From Streptomyces sp. SCSIO 30461 (GTDB lineage: Bacteria; Actinomycetota; Actinomycetes; Streptomycetales; Streptomycetaceae), in contig NZ_CP146101.1 of NCBI RefSeq assembly GCF_037023745.1, forward strand, positions 2,596,001 to 2,660,000: a stretch of 64,000 bases of DNA. The letters run 5' to 3'. The notes under the pieces were generated by a model. It worked only from the letters and a program-made list of their open reading frames with translations, was not told the origin of the DNA and searched no databases. Every line of letters begins with the position of its first letter. Position 1 is the first letter of the stretch. Positions 54,787-63,941 of this stretch are shown here, one piece after another. Made by a program: the position numbers and the translations under genes.

Positions 54787-55860
54787 ATGAGTGCCAAGAA
54801 GAAGTCCCGCGCCGTCGTCCACGCGGCGGTGGTGATCTCCCTGCTCGCCGGCAGTGCCTATCTGACCGTCGAGCTACGCAAGGAGGAGCAGGCCAAGGCG
54901 CCTGCGGTCCAGGCCGTCACGGACTCCCCGGTGCTCGAGTCGAGTACCGGGCAGGTGAGCGGAAAGCAGACCTGGGAGCGCCTGAAGAACCCGGACCGGT
55001 CGGTGCTGCGGGGCGAGGGCGGGCAGGTTCTCGCGACCTTCACCGACCGCGCCCGTACCGCCACTCTCAAGGGCCCCAGCCGTACCTTCACCGAGGCCGC
55101 CAACACCAAGTCGCGTGTGGTTACCGAGGACTGGGTGCGGCTGATGCCGGAGACCTGGCGCAAGGGCGCCGAGAAGGAGAAGTGGTTCAAGGACTGGTTC
55201 AAGGAGTTCTTCGGCAGCGAGGAGGACGACATCTTCGCCAGCGCCTTCCAGTACATCGAGGGTGCTCCGGTCAAGAAGGACGAGGAGGGCACCTCCTACG
55301 CGGGCGACGCCAGCTTCGGTCCGCTCAACCCGAACGGCAGCGCGGGCAACGACCTGCGCGAGGAGCTGTCGGACTTCTACGACTACCTCATGATCCCGTA
55401 CACCTTCCGTGACGGCACCAGCAAGCAGCCCGAGGACAAGCGCGCCCGTTCCGTCGACTGCTCGGGCTATATGCGCCTGGTCTGGGGCTACCGGGTCCGC
55501 TATCCGCTGGCCTCGTCGGACACGACCGGGGACGGTCTGCCCCGCACCGCGAACGGCATGGCCCGTTCCAAGCTGGGCGCCGACGTCATTCCGCTGAAGG
55601 GCGTCGCGGCCAAGGACCGGCCCAAGTCCATCGATGTGCTCCAGCCGGGCGATCTGGTCTTCTTCAAGCTGGACGCCCGGACCAAGGACCGGCTCGACCA
55701 TGTGGGCATGTACCTCGGCCATGACGGCGACGGGCACAAGATCTTCATCTCCAGCCGGGAGGAAGTGAACGGCCCGACGATCGGCGACAAGGGCGGTACC
55801 TCGCGACTGGACGGAAACGGGTACTACGCGACCACCCTGCGCAGCGCGAAGCGCCTCTAG
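54787..55860 (+). CDS. NlpC/P60-family peptidase
   Basis: A 357-residue exported or membrane-anchored protein with an N-terminal helix (VHAAVVISLLAGSAYLTVEL) and a C-terminal NlpC/P60 domain. The catalytic Cys225 is in RSVDCSGYMRLVWG and the His305 in DRLDHVGMYLGHD; a third polar residue follows near IFISSREE. NlpC/P60 enzymes cut gamma-D-glutamyl bonds in peptidoglycan, and Bacillus PgdS, a member of this family encoded near pgsBCA, degrades poly-gamma-glutamate. ATG 54787 lies 21 bases after the PgsC-like gene. It is the last gene of the cluster; a very strong terminator follows. A release or trimming role for the polymer is likely. Confidence 0.85.
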   Translation: MSAKKKSRAVVHAAVVISLLAGSAYLTVELRKEEQAKAPAVQAVTDSPVLESSTGQVSGKQTWERLKNPDRSVLRGEGGQVLATFTDRARTATLKGPSRTFTEAANTKSRVVTEDWVRLMPETWRKGAEKEKWFKDWFKEFFGSEEDDIFASAFQYIEGAPVKKDEEGTSYAGDASFGPLNPNGSAGNDLREELSDFYDYLMIPYTFRDGTSKQPEDKRARSVDCSGYMRLVWGYRVRYPLASSDTTGDGLPRTANGMARSKLGADVIPLKGVAAKDRPKSIDVLQPGDLVFFKLDARTKDRLDHVGMYLGHDGDGHKIFISSREEVNGPTIGDKGGTSRLDGNGYYATTLRSAKRL

Positions 55861-55880
55861 TCAGGTCCGACTCGTAGCGC

Positions 55881-55922
55881 GACGGCGGCCGCACCCGGGA
55901 AAGCCCGGGTGCGGCCGCCGTC
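55881..55922 (+). terminator. 19-bp stem terminator of the PGA-like operon
   Basis: GACGGCGGCCGCACCCGGG (55881-55899) is perfectly complementary to 55904-55922 with loop AAAG, followed by GTCTTTCC. It lies 20 bases after the peptidase stop. Confidence 0.9.
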
Positions 55923-55952
55923 GTCTTTCCCTCCCGCAGCCGGCGACAACAC

Positions 55953-55992
55953 GAACGGGCCGTACGGGATCGCGATCCCGTACGGCCCGTTC
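55953..55992 (-). terminator. 40-bp perfect palindrome, terminator of the beta-oxidation operon
   Basis: The left arm GAACGGGCCGTACGGGATCG (55953-55972) is followed at once by its exact complement (55973-55992), with no unpaired centre. It lies 18 bases after the stop of the minus-strand FadB-like gene and 30 bases from the plus-strand terminator, so the two convergent operons each have their own stop. Confidence 0.8.
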
Positions 55993-56010
55993 GCCGCTGT
56001 GCGCTGTGCC

Positions 56011-58140
56011 TTACGCGGGGACGCTCGCGACGCCCTGCGGCAGGAACTTCTTGCCGTTGACGCGCTCGGAGACACCCTCACGGTCCAGGTACGGTGTCAC
56101 GCCACCCAGGTGGAAGGGCCAGCCGGCGCCCGTGATCAGGCAGAGGTCGATGTCCTGGGCCTCGGCGACGACGCCCTCCTCCAGCATCAGACCGATCTCC
56201 TCGGCCACCGCGTCCAGGACACGGGCGCGAGCCAGCTCCTCCGTGAGGACGGTGTCGCCCTGCTGGAGGAGTGCCGCGACCTCGGGGTCCAGCTCCGGCT
56301 TGCCCGAGTCGTAGACGTAGAAGCCGCGCTTGCCGGCCTCGACGACCGCCTTCAGGTTCGCGGAGACCGTGAAGCGCTCAGGGAAGGCGCGGTTCAGGGT
56401 CTCGGAGACGTGCAGGCCGATGGCGGGGCCGACCAGCTCCAGCAGCACCAGCGGGGACATCGGCAGGCCGAGCGGCTCCACCGCCTTCTCCGCCACGGCG
56501 ACCGGGGTGCCCTCGTCGATGATGTTCTGGATCTCGCCCATGAAGCGGACCAGGATGCGGTTCACGACGAACGCCGGGGCGTCCTTGGTGAGCACCGCGG
56601 TCTTCTTCAGCTTCTTGGCGACGCCGAAGGCCGTGGCCAAGGAGGCGTCGTCGGTCTGCTCACCGCGGACGATCTCCAGCAGCGGCAGGACCGCGACCGG
56701 GTTGAAGAAGTGGAAGCCGACCACACGCTCCGGGTGCTGGAGCTTGGAGGCCATCTCGGAGACCGACAGCGAGGAGGTGTTGGTGGCGAGGATCGCGTGC
56801 GCCGGGGCGACGGCCTCGACCTCCGCGAACACCTTCTGCTTGACGGTCATCTCCTCGAACACGGCCTCGATGATGAAGTCCGCGTCCGCGAAGCCCTCGG
56901 CCTTGTCCAGGACACCGCTGACCAGCGCCTTGAGGCGGTTGGCCTTGTCCTGGTTGATCCGGCCCTTGCCCAGCAGCTTCTCGATCTCGGCGTGGACATA
57001 GCCCACACCCTTGTCGACGCGCTCCTGGTCGATGTCGGTGAGCACCACCGGCACCTCGAGGCGGCGCAGGAACAGCAGCGCCAGCTGAGAGGCCATCAGG
57101 CCGGCGCCGACGACGCCGACCTTGGTGACCGGGCGGGCCAGGCTCTTGTCCGGGGCACCGGCCGGGCGCTTGCCGCGCTTCTGCACCAGGTTGAAGGCGT
57201 AGATTCCGGAGCGCAGCTCGCCACCCATGATCAGGTCGGCGAGGGCGGCGTCCTCGGCGTCGAAGCCCTTCTGGAGGTCGCCCTCCTTGGCCGCCTCGAT
57301 GATGTCCAGGGCGCGGTACGCGGCCGGGGCCGCGCCGTGCACCTTGGAGTCGGCGATGAACCGGCCGCGGGCGACGGCCTGGTCCCAGGCCTCACCGCGG
57401 TCGATCTCGGCGCGCTCCACCGCGATCTCGCCCTTGAGGACGGACGCGGTCCAGATCAGCGACTGCTCCAGGAAGTCGGCGCCTTCGAAGATCGCGTCGG
57501 CGATGCCGAGCTCGAAGACCTGCTTGCCCTTGAGCTGCTTGTTCTGGTTGAGCGAGTTCTCGATGATCACCGAGACGGCCTTGTCCGCGCCGATCAGGTT
57601 CGGCAGGATCGCGCAGCCGCCCCAGCCCGGGACCAGGCCCAGGAAGACCTCGGGCAGCGAGAAGGCCGGCACAGCGCTGGAGACCGTGCGGTACGAGCAG
57701 TGCAGACCGACCTCGACACCGCCGCCCATCGCCGCGCCGTTGTAGTACGCGAAGGTCGGGACGGCGAGCGCGGACAGCCGCTTGAAGACGTCGTGGCCGC
57801 CCTTGCCGATGGCCAGCGCGTCCGAGTGCTGCTTGAGCAGCTCGACGCCCTTGAGGTCGGCGCCGACGGCGAAGATGAACGGCTTGCCGGTGATGCCGGC
57901 ACCGACGATGGCGCCCTCGGACGCCTCCTTCTCGACCTGGTCGATCGCGACGTTCAGGTTCGCGAGCGACTGGGGGCCGAAGGTGGTCGGCTTGGTGTGG
58001 TCGAAGCCGTTGTCCAGCGTGATGAGGGCGAACTTGCCCGCGCCGCCGGGCAGATCGAGGTGGCGTACGTGCGCCTGGGTGACGACCTCGTCCGGGAACA
58101 ACTCGGCCGCGCCCTTCAGGAGCTCAGCGGTGGTGCTCAT
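56011..58140 (-). CDS. fadB: Multifunctional fatty-acid oxidation enzyme (FadB-like)
   Basis: A 709-residue two-domain enzyme of beta-oxidation. The N-terminal crotonase domain has AVGADLKGVELL, NGAAMGGGVEVGLHCSYRTV and SLPEVFLGLVPGWGG with the two catalytic Glu positions (enoyl-CoA hydratase). The second domain starts near residue 340 with the NAD-binding KVGVVGAGLMASQLALLFLR, and has NTSSLSVSEMA and ERVVGFHFFNPVAVLPLLEI (3-hydroxyacyl-CoA dehydrogenase), then a tandem C-terminal repeat. Cytoplasmic, working with the thiolase encoded just upstream. ATG 58140 follows GAGG. The 64-base gap to the thiolase gene fits one operon. Confidence 0.93.
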   Translation of the reverse strand: MSTTAELLKGAAELFPDEVVTQAHVRHLDLPGGAGKFALITLDNGFDHTKPTTFGPQSLANLNVAIDQVEKEASEGAIVGAGITGKPFIFAVGADLKGVELLKQHSDALAIGKGGHDVFKRLSALAVPTFAYYNGAAMGGGVEVGLHCSYRTVSSAVPAFSLPEVFLGLVPGWGGCAILPNLIGADKAVSVIIENSLNQNKQLKGKQVFELGIADAIFEGADFLEQSLIWTASVLKGEIAVERAEIDRGEAWDQAVARGRFIADSKVHGAAPAAYRALDIIEAAKEGDLQKGFDAEDAALADLIMGGELRSGIYAFNLVQKRGKRPAGAPDKSLARPVTKVGVVGAGLMASQLALLFLRRLEVPVVLTDIDQERVDKGVGYVHAEIEKLLGKGRINQDKANRLKALVSGVLDKAEGFADADFIIEAVFEEMTVKQKVFAEVEAVAPAHAILATNTSSLSVSEMASKLQHPERVVGFHFFNPVAVLPLLEIVRGEQTDDASLATAFGVAKKLKKTAVLTKDAPAFVVNRILVRFMGEIQNIIDEGTPVAVAEKAVEPLGLPMSPLVLLELVGPAIGLHVSETLNRAFPERFTVSANLKAVVEAGKRGFYVYDSGKPELDPEVAALLQQGDTVLTEELARARVLDAVAEEIGLMLEEGVVAEAQDIDLCLITGAGWPFHLGGVTPYLDREGVSERVNGKKFLPQGVASVPA

Positions 58141-58204
58141 GCCGCAACCTCGCTTCGCTGGGTGAGGCACTCGCTCATGCTGCACGTCTCCATGGTTCGC
58201 TCGC

Positions 58205-59431
58205 TCACTTGTTGCCTCCGGCGTCCTTGTGGTGCGGGTTCTCCCAGATCACGGTGGCGCCCATGCCGAAGCCGACGCACATCGTGGTGAGGCCGTAGCG
58301 GACCTCGGGCTGCTCCTCGAACTGGCGTGCCAGCTGCGTCATCAGGCGGACGCCGGAGGAGGCGAGTGGGTGACCGAACGCGATGGCGCCGCCGTACTGG
58401 TTGACGCGGGCGTCGTCGTCGGCGATGCCGTAGTGCTCCAGGAAGGCCAGGACCTGGACGGCGAAGGCCTCGTTGATCTCGAACAGGCCGATGTCGTCGA
58501 TGGAAAGACCGGCCTGGGCGAGGGCCTTCTCGGTCGCCGGGATCGGGCCGTAGCCCATGACCTCGGGCTCGACGCCGGCGAAGGAGTACGAGACCAGGCG
58601 CATCTTGACCGGGAGGTCGTTCTCCCGGGCGAAGTCCTCGGAGGCGATGAGCGAGGCGGTGGCGCCGTCGTTCAGGCCTGCGGCGTTACCCGCGGTGACG
58701 CGGCCGTGGACGCGGAACGGCGTCTTCAGGCCCTGGAGGTTCTCGAACGTGGTGCCCGGTCGCATCGGCTCGTCTGCCGTGACCAGGCCCCATCCGGTCT
58801 CGCCCGCTTCGGGGTTGGTACGGCGCACCGAGACCGGCACCAGGTCCTGCTGGATCTTGCCGTTGGCGTACGCCTTGGCGGCCTTCTCCTGCGAGCGCAC
58901 GGCGTACTCGTCGGCGCGCTGCTTGGTGATGGTGGGGTAGCGGTCGTGCAGGTTCTCGGCGGTCATGCCCATGAAGAGGGCCGACTGGTCGACGAGCTTC
59001 TCCGACACGAAGCGCGGGTTCGGGTCGACGCCCTCACCCATCGGGTGGCGGCCCATGTGCTCGACGCCGCCTGCGATGGCGATGTCGTACGCGCCGAAGG
59101 CGACGCCGCCGGCGACCGCGGTGACGGCGGTCAGCGCGCCGGCGCACATGCGGTCGATCGAGTAGCCCGGCACGGACTGCGGCAGCCCCGCGAGGATGCC
59201 GGCGGTACGGCCGATGGTCAGACCCTGGTCGCCGATCTGCGTGGTCGCGGCGATGGCGACCTCGTCGATCTTCGCGGGGTCGAGATCCGGGTTGCGGCGC
59301 AGCAGCTCCCGGATGGCCTTCACGACGAGATCGTCGGCGCGGGTCTCGTTGTAGATGCCCTTCGGGCCCGCCTTGCCGAACGGGGTGCGGACGCCGTCGA
59401 CGAAGACGACGTCCCTGACGGTACGAGGCAC
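58205..59431 (-). CDS. fadA: Acetyl-CoA C-acyltransferase (thiolase)
   Basis: A 408-residue degradative thiolase that cleaves 3-ketoacyl-CoA to acetyl-CoA and a shortened acyl-CoA. Active-site motifs are in order: SIDRMCAGALTAVTAVAG with the nucleophile Cys near residue 93, NEAFAVQVLAFLEHYG, GGAIAFGHPLASSGVR with catalytic His, and LTTMCVGFGMGATVI with the second Cys. GTG 59431 follows GGAGGAGAG; the upstream extension lacks thiolase character. First gene of the operon with the FadB-like enzyme. No fadR-like regulator is adjacent. Confidence 0.94.
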   Translation of the reverse strand: MPRTVRDVVFVDGVRTPFGKAGPKGIYNETRADDLVVKAIRELLRRNPDLDPAKIDEVAIAATTQIGDQGLTIGRTAGILAGLPQSVPGYSIDRMCAGALTAVTAVAGGVAFGAYDIAIAGGVEHMGRHPMGEGVDPNPRFVSEKLVDQSALFMGMTAENLHDRYPTITKQRADEYAVRSQEKAAKAYANGKIQQDLVPVSVRRTNPEAGETGWGLVTADEPMRPGTTFENLQGLKTPFRVHGRVTAGNAAGLNDGATASLIASEDFARENDLPVKMRLVSYSFAGVEPEVMGYGPIPATEKALAQAGLSIDDIGLFEINEAFAVQVLAFLEHYGIADDDARVNQYGGAIAFGHPLASSGVRLMTQLARQFEEQPEVRYGLTTMCVGFGMGATVIWENPHHKDAGGNK

Positions 59432-59688
59432 GATGGCTCTCCTCCAGGGTGCGGGATGGCACTGCTGCGCATGCGCGGCTAAGCGCACGCTTGCCCTCAT
59501 GCTACTTGCGGGTAACTGTGATGCCCACACCTGGAGCGTGGAGCGGCGAAGGTCACACCGTGTCGGTGTGGTCGCGCACCTGCGGACCGGATCGCCGGAC
59601 TCGGCCGCGCCTCAGAGCACCCGCGGCGCGGGGTGGGCAGGATCGCCCCGCGCCGAGGTCCGAAGGTGGCCGCGTGACCGCGGCGGCC

Positions 59689-60969
59689 TCAGGGCTGCGC
59701 GGAGAGGGCCCTGGTGAGCAGAGGGGTCACCTGCTCGACCTGCCACTCGCGCGCGCCGAACGAGCGCAGGGCGGACGACACCTCCTCGGGAACCGCGACC
59801 GGAGGCTCCCAGCAGACCCGGCGCACCGTGTCCGGTGTGATCAGGTTCTCCTGAGGCAGGTTCAGCTGCTCGGCCAGAGCCGAGACCGACGCTCTGGCAG
59901 CGGACAGGCGGGCCGCCGCGGCGGGATCCTTGTCGGCCCAGGAGCGAGGGGGCGGCGGACCGGCCAGCGGCTGCCCCGGCTGCGGCAGTTCGGCGTCCGA
60001 CAGGGTCCGTGCCCGGTCGATCGCAGCCTGCCACTGTTCGAGTGCGCGCCGCCCCATCCGGTGCCCGAAGCCGGTCAGTGCGGTCAGCGCCTGCACGTTC
60101 ACGGGCACGGCGAGGGCGGCCTCGATGATCGCCGCGTCGCTCAGTACCTTGCCCGGCGAGACGTCGCGCCGCTGCGCCACCTTGTCGCGGGCCGTCCACA
60201 GCTCTCGCACGACCGCCATCTGCCGCCGCCGCCGCACCTTGTGCATGCCCGAGGTGCGCCGCCAGGGGTCCTTGCGCGGCGGGGCGGGCGGGGCCGAGGC
60301 GATCGCATCGAACTCCTGCCGGGCCCATTCCAGCTTCCCCTGACGGTCCAGCTCCTTCTCCAGGGCGTCCCGCAGGTCCACCAGCAGTTCCACATCGAGT
60401 GCCGCGTACCGCAGCCAGGGCTCAGGCAGGGGACGGGTCGACCAGTCCACCGCCGAGTGGCCCTTCTCCAGCGCATAGCCGAGCACCGACTCGACCATCG
60501 CGCCGAGTCCCACCCGGGGGAAGCCCGCCAGCCGTCCGGCCAGCTCGGTGTCGAAGAGCCGGCTCGGCACCATGCCTATTTCCCGTAGGCACGGCAGGTC
60601 CTGGGTGGCCGCGTGCAGGATCCATTCGGTCCCGGCCAGTGCCTCGTCGAGACCGGAGAGATCGCCGCAGCCGACCGGGTCGATCAAGGCCGTGCCCGCG
60701 CCTTCCCTGCGCAGCTGGACGAGGTACGCCCGCTGGCCGTACCGGTAGCCGGACGCGCGTTCGGCGTCCACGGCCACCGGTCCGCTCCCGGCGGCGAACG
60801 AGGCGATGACGGAGTCGAGCTCCTCGGGCGTCGAGAGTACCGGCGGGATGCCCTCGCGCGGCTCGAGTAGAGGGATCGGCGCCCCATCGACCGTGAGGCC
60901 GTCGTCCGGGGGGCCGCCCCCGGGGGTACGCAGGTCTGGAACTGCTGCGGTCTCTTGGGCGTCGGTCAC
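59689..60969 (-). CDS. rnd: Ribonuclease D
   Basis: A 426-residue 3'-5' exoribonuclease of the DEDDy type, trimming tRNA and other small RNAs. After a Pro/Gly-rich N-terminal tail the catalytic residues appear in order: VAVDAERASGYRY (Asp, Glu), ILHAATQDLPCLREIG (Asp), and LRYAALDVELLVDLRDAL (Tyr, Asp). An HRDC domain follows (about 230-310, RELWTARDKVAQRRDVSPGK). GTG 60969 opens the gene; the ribosome site is weak. It lies 78 bases after the LuxR-type gene's stop with a perfect palindrome between them. Confidence 0.92.
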   Translation of the reverse strand: MTDAQETAAVPDLRTPGGGPPDDGLTVDGAPIPLLEPREGIPPVLSTPEELDSVIASFAAGSGPVAVDAERASGYRYGQRAYLVQLRREGAGTALIDPVGCGDLSGLDEALAGTEWILHAATQDLPCLREIGMVPSRLFDTELAGRLAGFPRVGLGAMVESVLGYALEKGHSAVDWSTRPLPEPWLRYAALDVELLVDLRDALEKELDRQGKLEWARQEFDAIASAPPAPPRKDPWRRTSGMHKVRRRRQMAVVRELWTARDKVAQRRDVSPGKVLSDAAIIEAALAVPVNVQALTALTGFGHRMGRRALEQWQAAIDRARTLSDAELPQPGQPLAGPPPPRSWADKDPAAAARLSAARASVSALAEQLNLPQENLITPDTVRRVCWEPPVAVPEEVSSALRSFGAREWQVEQVTPLLTRALSAQP

Positions 60970-60994
60970 CTGTCAAGGGTATCTGTGAACGGAA

Positions 60995-61030
60995 GCCGCC
61001 CGTCGACGGAACGTTCCGTCGACGGGCGGC
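60995..61030 (-). terminator. 36-bp perfect palindrome after the LuxR-type gene
   Basis: The arms GCCGCCCGTCGACGGAAC (60995-61012) and 61013-61030 are exactly complementary with no central gap. Position, 18 bases after the minus-strand stop of the LuxR-type gene and 26 bases before the rnd start, fits a terminator, which would make rnd transcribed from its own promoter in the short space left. Confidence 0.7.
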
Positions 61031-61047
61031 AGCCCTTTGCGGAAGTA

Positions 61048-61710
61048 TCAGTGGATGATGCCGGTACGCAGCGCCACGGCCACCATTCCGGCCCGGTCGC
61101 CGGTGCCGAGCTTGCGCGCGATCCGGGCGAGGTGGCTCTTCACGGTCAGGGCCGAAAGGCCCATCGACACTCCGATGGCCTTGTTCGACTGGCCCTCGGC
61201 GACGAGCCGGAGCACCTCCACCTCGCGCCCGGACAGCTCGCGGTATCCGCCGGGGTGGCTCGGGGCGCCGGGGGGGCGGCGGTGCAGCCGGGCGGCTGCC
61301 GAGCCGATGGGCGCGGCGCCGGGACGGGTGGGGTGGCCGAGATTGGTGCGGGTGCCGGTGACGACATATCCCTTGACCCCGCCTGCCAGGGCGTTGCGCA
61401 CGGCGCCGATGTCATCGGCCGCGGAGAGCGCCAGCCCGTTGGGCCAGCCGGCCGCACGGGTCTCGGAAAGCAGGGTGAGCCCGGAGCCGTCGGGCAGGTG
61501 GACGTCGGCCACGCAGATGTCGCGAGGGTTGCCGACGCGGGGGCGGGCCTCCGCGATGGACGACGCTTCGATGACGTCACGTACTCCGAGGGCCCACAGA
61601 TGGCGGGTCACGGTGGAACGGACGCGCGGGTCGGCCACGACGACCATGGCCGTCGGCTTGTTCGGGCGGTAGGCGACCAGGCTTGCGGGCTGCTCGAGGA
61701 GAACGGACAC
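61048..61710 (-). CDS. Orphan LuxR/NarL-family response regulator
   Basis: A 220-residue DNA-binding protein. The N-terminal half is receiver-like: the phosphorylatable Asp is in CVADVHLPDGSGLTLLSETR and the conserved Lys in GVKGYVVTG, but the N-terminal acid pair is reduced to one Asp (VVVADPRV). The C-terminal LuxR helix-turn-helix reads LSGREVEVLRLVAEGQSNKA and LSALTVKSHLARIARKLGTG. GTG 61710 follows AGGAGG; the longer frame is not supported. No kinase gene is adjacent. Upstream, GGAAT and CGTGA about 15 bases apart may be an ECF-type promoter. The gene is conserved at this spot between rnd and DUF3000 in Streptomyces as I remember; function unknown. Confidence 0.87.
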   Translation of the reverse strand: MSVLLEQPASLVAYRPNKPTAMVVVADPRVRSTVTRHLWALGVRDVIEASSIAEARPRVGNPRDICVADVHLPDGSGLTLLSETRAAGWPNGLALSAADDIGAVRNALAGGVKGYVVTGTRTNLGHPTRPGAAPIGSAAARLHRRPPGAPSHPGGYRELSGREVEVLRLVAEGQSNKAIGVSMGLSALTVKSHLARIARKLGTGDRAGMVAVALRTGIIH

Positions 61711-62084
61711 CAGGCCTCCTGGAAGGTGGGGGGACGGGGCCGGCTCGGGGGATGAAGCCGGGGCGAACCGTGCTTGAAGGGTCACCACCTCTTCGGCAGC
61801 AATCTCGCGCGCCTTTAGGGAATGATCACGATTTGGTGAGTAACAATTCCGGCAATTCAGACACCTGCGCGGTGTTGCCACCCGCAGGCAGGCCGGTACG
61901 CGGGAAGGGACCGCATAGGCGGTGCGGTGTGGTGGCGGCCCACCCGGCACGCGGCCGCCGCGCCCCCGCCGAGCCATTCACGCTGCCGGACCGGCCCGCG
62001 AAGGCTGGGGGCGGGCGCGCCCGGATGTCCCGGTCGCCGGGTGCCGCGCTGACCTCGCCGGGCTGGGGGCGGACGGGACGGCCC
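61711..62084. other. Intergenic region upstream of the response-regulator gene
   Basis: No gene is supported in these 374 bases. An A/T-rich island at about 61820-61865 (minus-strand reading GGAATTGTTACTCACC then AAATCGTGATCATTCC) is the likely promoter of the response-regulator gene, and the remainder is GC-rich with no clear feature. Confidence 0.5.
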
Positions 62085-62729
62085 TCAGCGTGCGTGGGGG
62101 CCGCGGCGCTGGGGGAGGGAGACCACGCCGGCGGAGGCGTCGGGAGTCGACGGCGGCAGACCTGCCACCTGGCACAGGAGATCGCACCAGGCCGCCAGAT
62201 GCGCAGCGGTGTCCGGGACGCCGTCGCGGCCCTCGCTCGGGGTCCAGGACGCCCGGATCTCGATCTGGGTCGCGGGGCGGCGCTCGGCGAGGGCGCCGAA
62301 GTAGTGCGAGCCCGCTCGGGTGACCGTGCCGCCCGCCTCGCCGTGGAACAGACCGCGCGCCTCCAGCGCGCCCGTCAGCCAGGACCAGCACACCTCGGGC
62401 AGCAGCGGGTCCGCCGCCATCTCCGGTTCCAGCTCCGCCCGCACCAGCGTGACCAGTCGGAACGTGCCCTTCCAGGCGTCGTGCCCGGCTGGGTCGTGCA
62501 GCAGCACCAGACGGCCGTCCGCGAGGTCCTCACCGTCGTCGACGACGGCTGCCTCCAGGGCGTGGGCGTGCGGGGCGAGCCGCTGCGGCGGGCGGGTGCG
62601 CTCCACCTCGATCTCCGGCCGGAGCCGGGCGGCTGCGAAGGCGTCCACTGCTTGGCGGAACGCGTGCGGGAGGGCGTTCCGCTCCGCGTCGTCGGAATGA
62701 TCGGAGAACTGTCCCTGAGCCGCAGCCAT
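62085..62729 (-). CDS. DUF3000-family protein
   Basis: A 214-residue cytoplasmic protein found throughout actinobacteria. Conserved runs include LPHAFRQAVDAFAAARLRPE, RLVLLHDPAGHDAWKGTFRL, LLPEVCWSWLTGALEARG and QIEIRASWTPSEG. No catalytic motif is known for the family. ATG 62729 is taken; the longer frame has no support. It is divergent from hemE with 89 bases between them, and this pairing is common in Streptomyces. No function is proposed. Confidence 0.87.
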   Translation of the reverse strand: MAAAQGQFSDHSDDAERNALPHAFRQAVDAFAAARLRPEIEVERTRPPQRLAPHAHALEAAVVDDGEDLADGRLVLLHDPAGHDAWKGTFRLVTLVRAELEPEMAADPLLPEVCWSWLTGALEARGLFHGEAGGTVTRAGSHYFGALAERRPATQIEIRASWTPSEGRDGVPDTAAHLAAWCDLLCQVAGLPPSTPDASAGVVSLPQRRGPHAR

Positions 62730-62818
62730 GCGGGGAAGAGTAAGCGGAACGGGAGCCGCGTGCAGGGAGGACACCCGGCTGGGCGTGCTGCTCGCGCCCA
62801 CATGCGAAGATTCTGGGC

Positions 62819-63919
62819 GTGAGCGCCAATGACCTTCCCCTGACTCCCGCCGCCCCGGATGCCACCCGGCTCGCGAGCCCGGCCGCCGCCGCCACCCGTG
62901 ACTCCGCCTTCATCAAGGCGTGCCGTCGGGAGGAGGTGCCGCACACCCCCGTCTGGTTCATGCGCCAGGCAGGGCGTTCGCTGCCGGAGTACCTGAAGGT
63001 GCGCGAGGGCATCCCGATGCTGGAGTCCTGCATGCGGCCCGAGCTGGTCACCGAGATCACACTCCAGCCGGTGCGCCGGCACAAGGTCGACGCCGCGATC
63101 TATTTCAGCGACATCGTCGTTCCGCTCAAGGCCATCGGGATCGACCTGGACATCAAACCGGGCGTCGGCCCGGTCGTCGCGGAGCCGATCCGCCGCCGTG
63201 AGGACCTCGCCCGGCTGCGCGAGCTGACCCCGGATGACGTGGCCTATGTCACCGAGGCCATCGGCATGCTCACCGGCGAGCTCGGCGCCACCCCGCTCAT
63301 CGGCTTCGCCGGAGCGCCGTTCACCCTCGCCAGCTACCTCGTGGAGGGCGGCCCGTCCCGCAACCATGAGCACACCAAGGCCCTGATGTATGGTGACCCG
63401 CAGCTGTGGGCCGATCTGCTGGACCGGCTCGCCGACATCACCGCGGCCTTTCTGAAGGTGCAGATCGAGGCCGGGGCTTCGGCGGTACAGCTGTTCGACT
63501 CTTGGGTGGGGGCGCTCGCCCCCGCGGACTACCGGCGCTCGGTGATGTCCGCGTCCGCCAAGGTGTTCGAGGCCGTCCAGGGCTACGGTGTGCCGCGCAT
63601 CCACTTCGGTGTCGGCACCGGCGAGCTGCTGGGCCTGATGGGCGAGGCGGGTGCGGATGTCGTCGGAGTCGACTGGCGGGTCCCGCTGGACGAGGCCGCG
63701 CGCCGGGTCGGCCCCGGCAGGGCGCTCCAGGGCAACCTGGACCCGGCCGTCCTGTTCTCATCGCCGGAGGCGATCGAGGCCAAGACCCGCGAGGTACTCG
63801 ATGCCGCGACCGGGCTCGACGGCCACATCTTCAACCTGGGCCACGGTGTTCTGCCCACCACCGCCCCGGATGCCCTGACCCGGCTTGTGGAGTACGTGCA
63901 CGGCCGGACCGCGCGCTGA
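62819..63919 (+). CDS. hemE: Uroporphyrinogen decarboxylase
   Basis: A 366-residue cytoplasmic enzyme that removes four carboxyl groups from uroporphyrinogen III to form coproporphyrinogen III in haem synthesis. The signature [20 protein letters not shown] carries the substrate-binding Arg residues, [16 protein letters not shown] the catalytic Asp, and [20 protein letters not shown] the second signature; [16 protein letters not shown] and [11 protein letters not shown] complete the pattern. GTG 62819 is used; it is the only start before the conserved core with normal N-terminal length. The next gene may start at 63942. Confidence 0.96.
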   Translation: MSANDLPLTPAAPDATRLASPAAAATRDSAFIKACRREEVPHTPVWFMRQAGRSLPEYLKVREGIPMLESCMRPELVTEITLQPVRRHKVDAAIYFSDIVVPLKAIGIDLDIKPGVGPVVAEPIRRREDLARLRELTPDDVAYVTEAIGMLTGELGATPLIGFAGAPFTLASYLVEGGPSRNHEHTKALMYGDPQLWADLLDRLADITAAFLKVQIEAGASAVQLFDSWVGALAPADYRRSVMSASAKVFEAVQGYGVPRIHFGVGTGELLGLMGEAGADVVGVDWRVPLDEAARRVGPGRALQGNLDPAVLFSSPEAIEAKTREVLDAATGLDGHIFNLGHGVLPTTAPDALTRLVEYVHGRTAR

Positions 63920-63941
63920 CGATCCCAGGGGGCCGCTCCTT

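Noticed and set aside
55909..58290. Plus-strand frame of 793 residues
   Set aside because: Antisense to the FadB-like gene, which has complete catalytic motifs.
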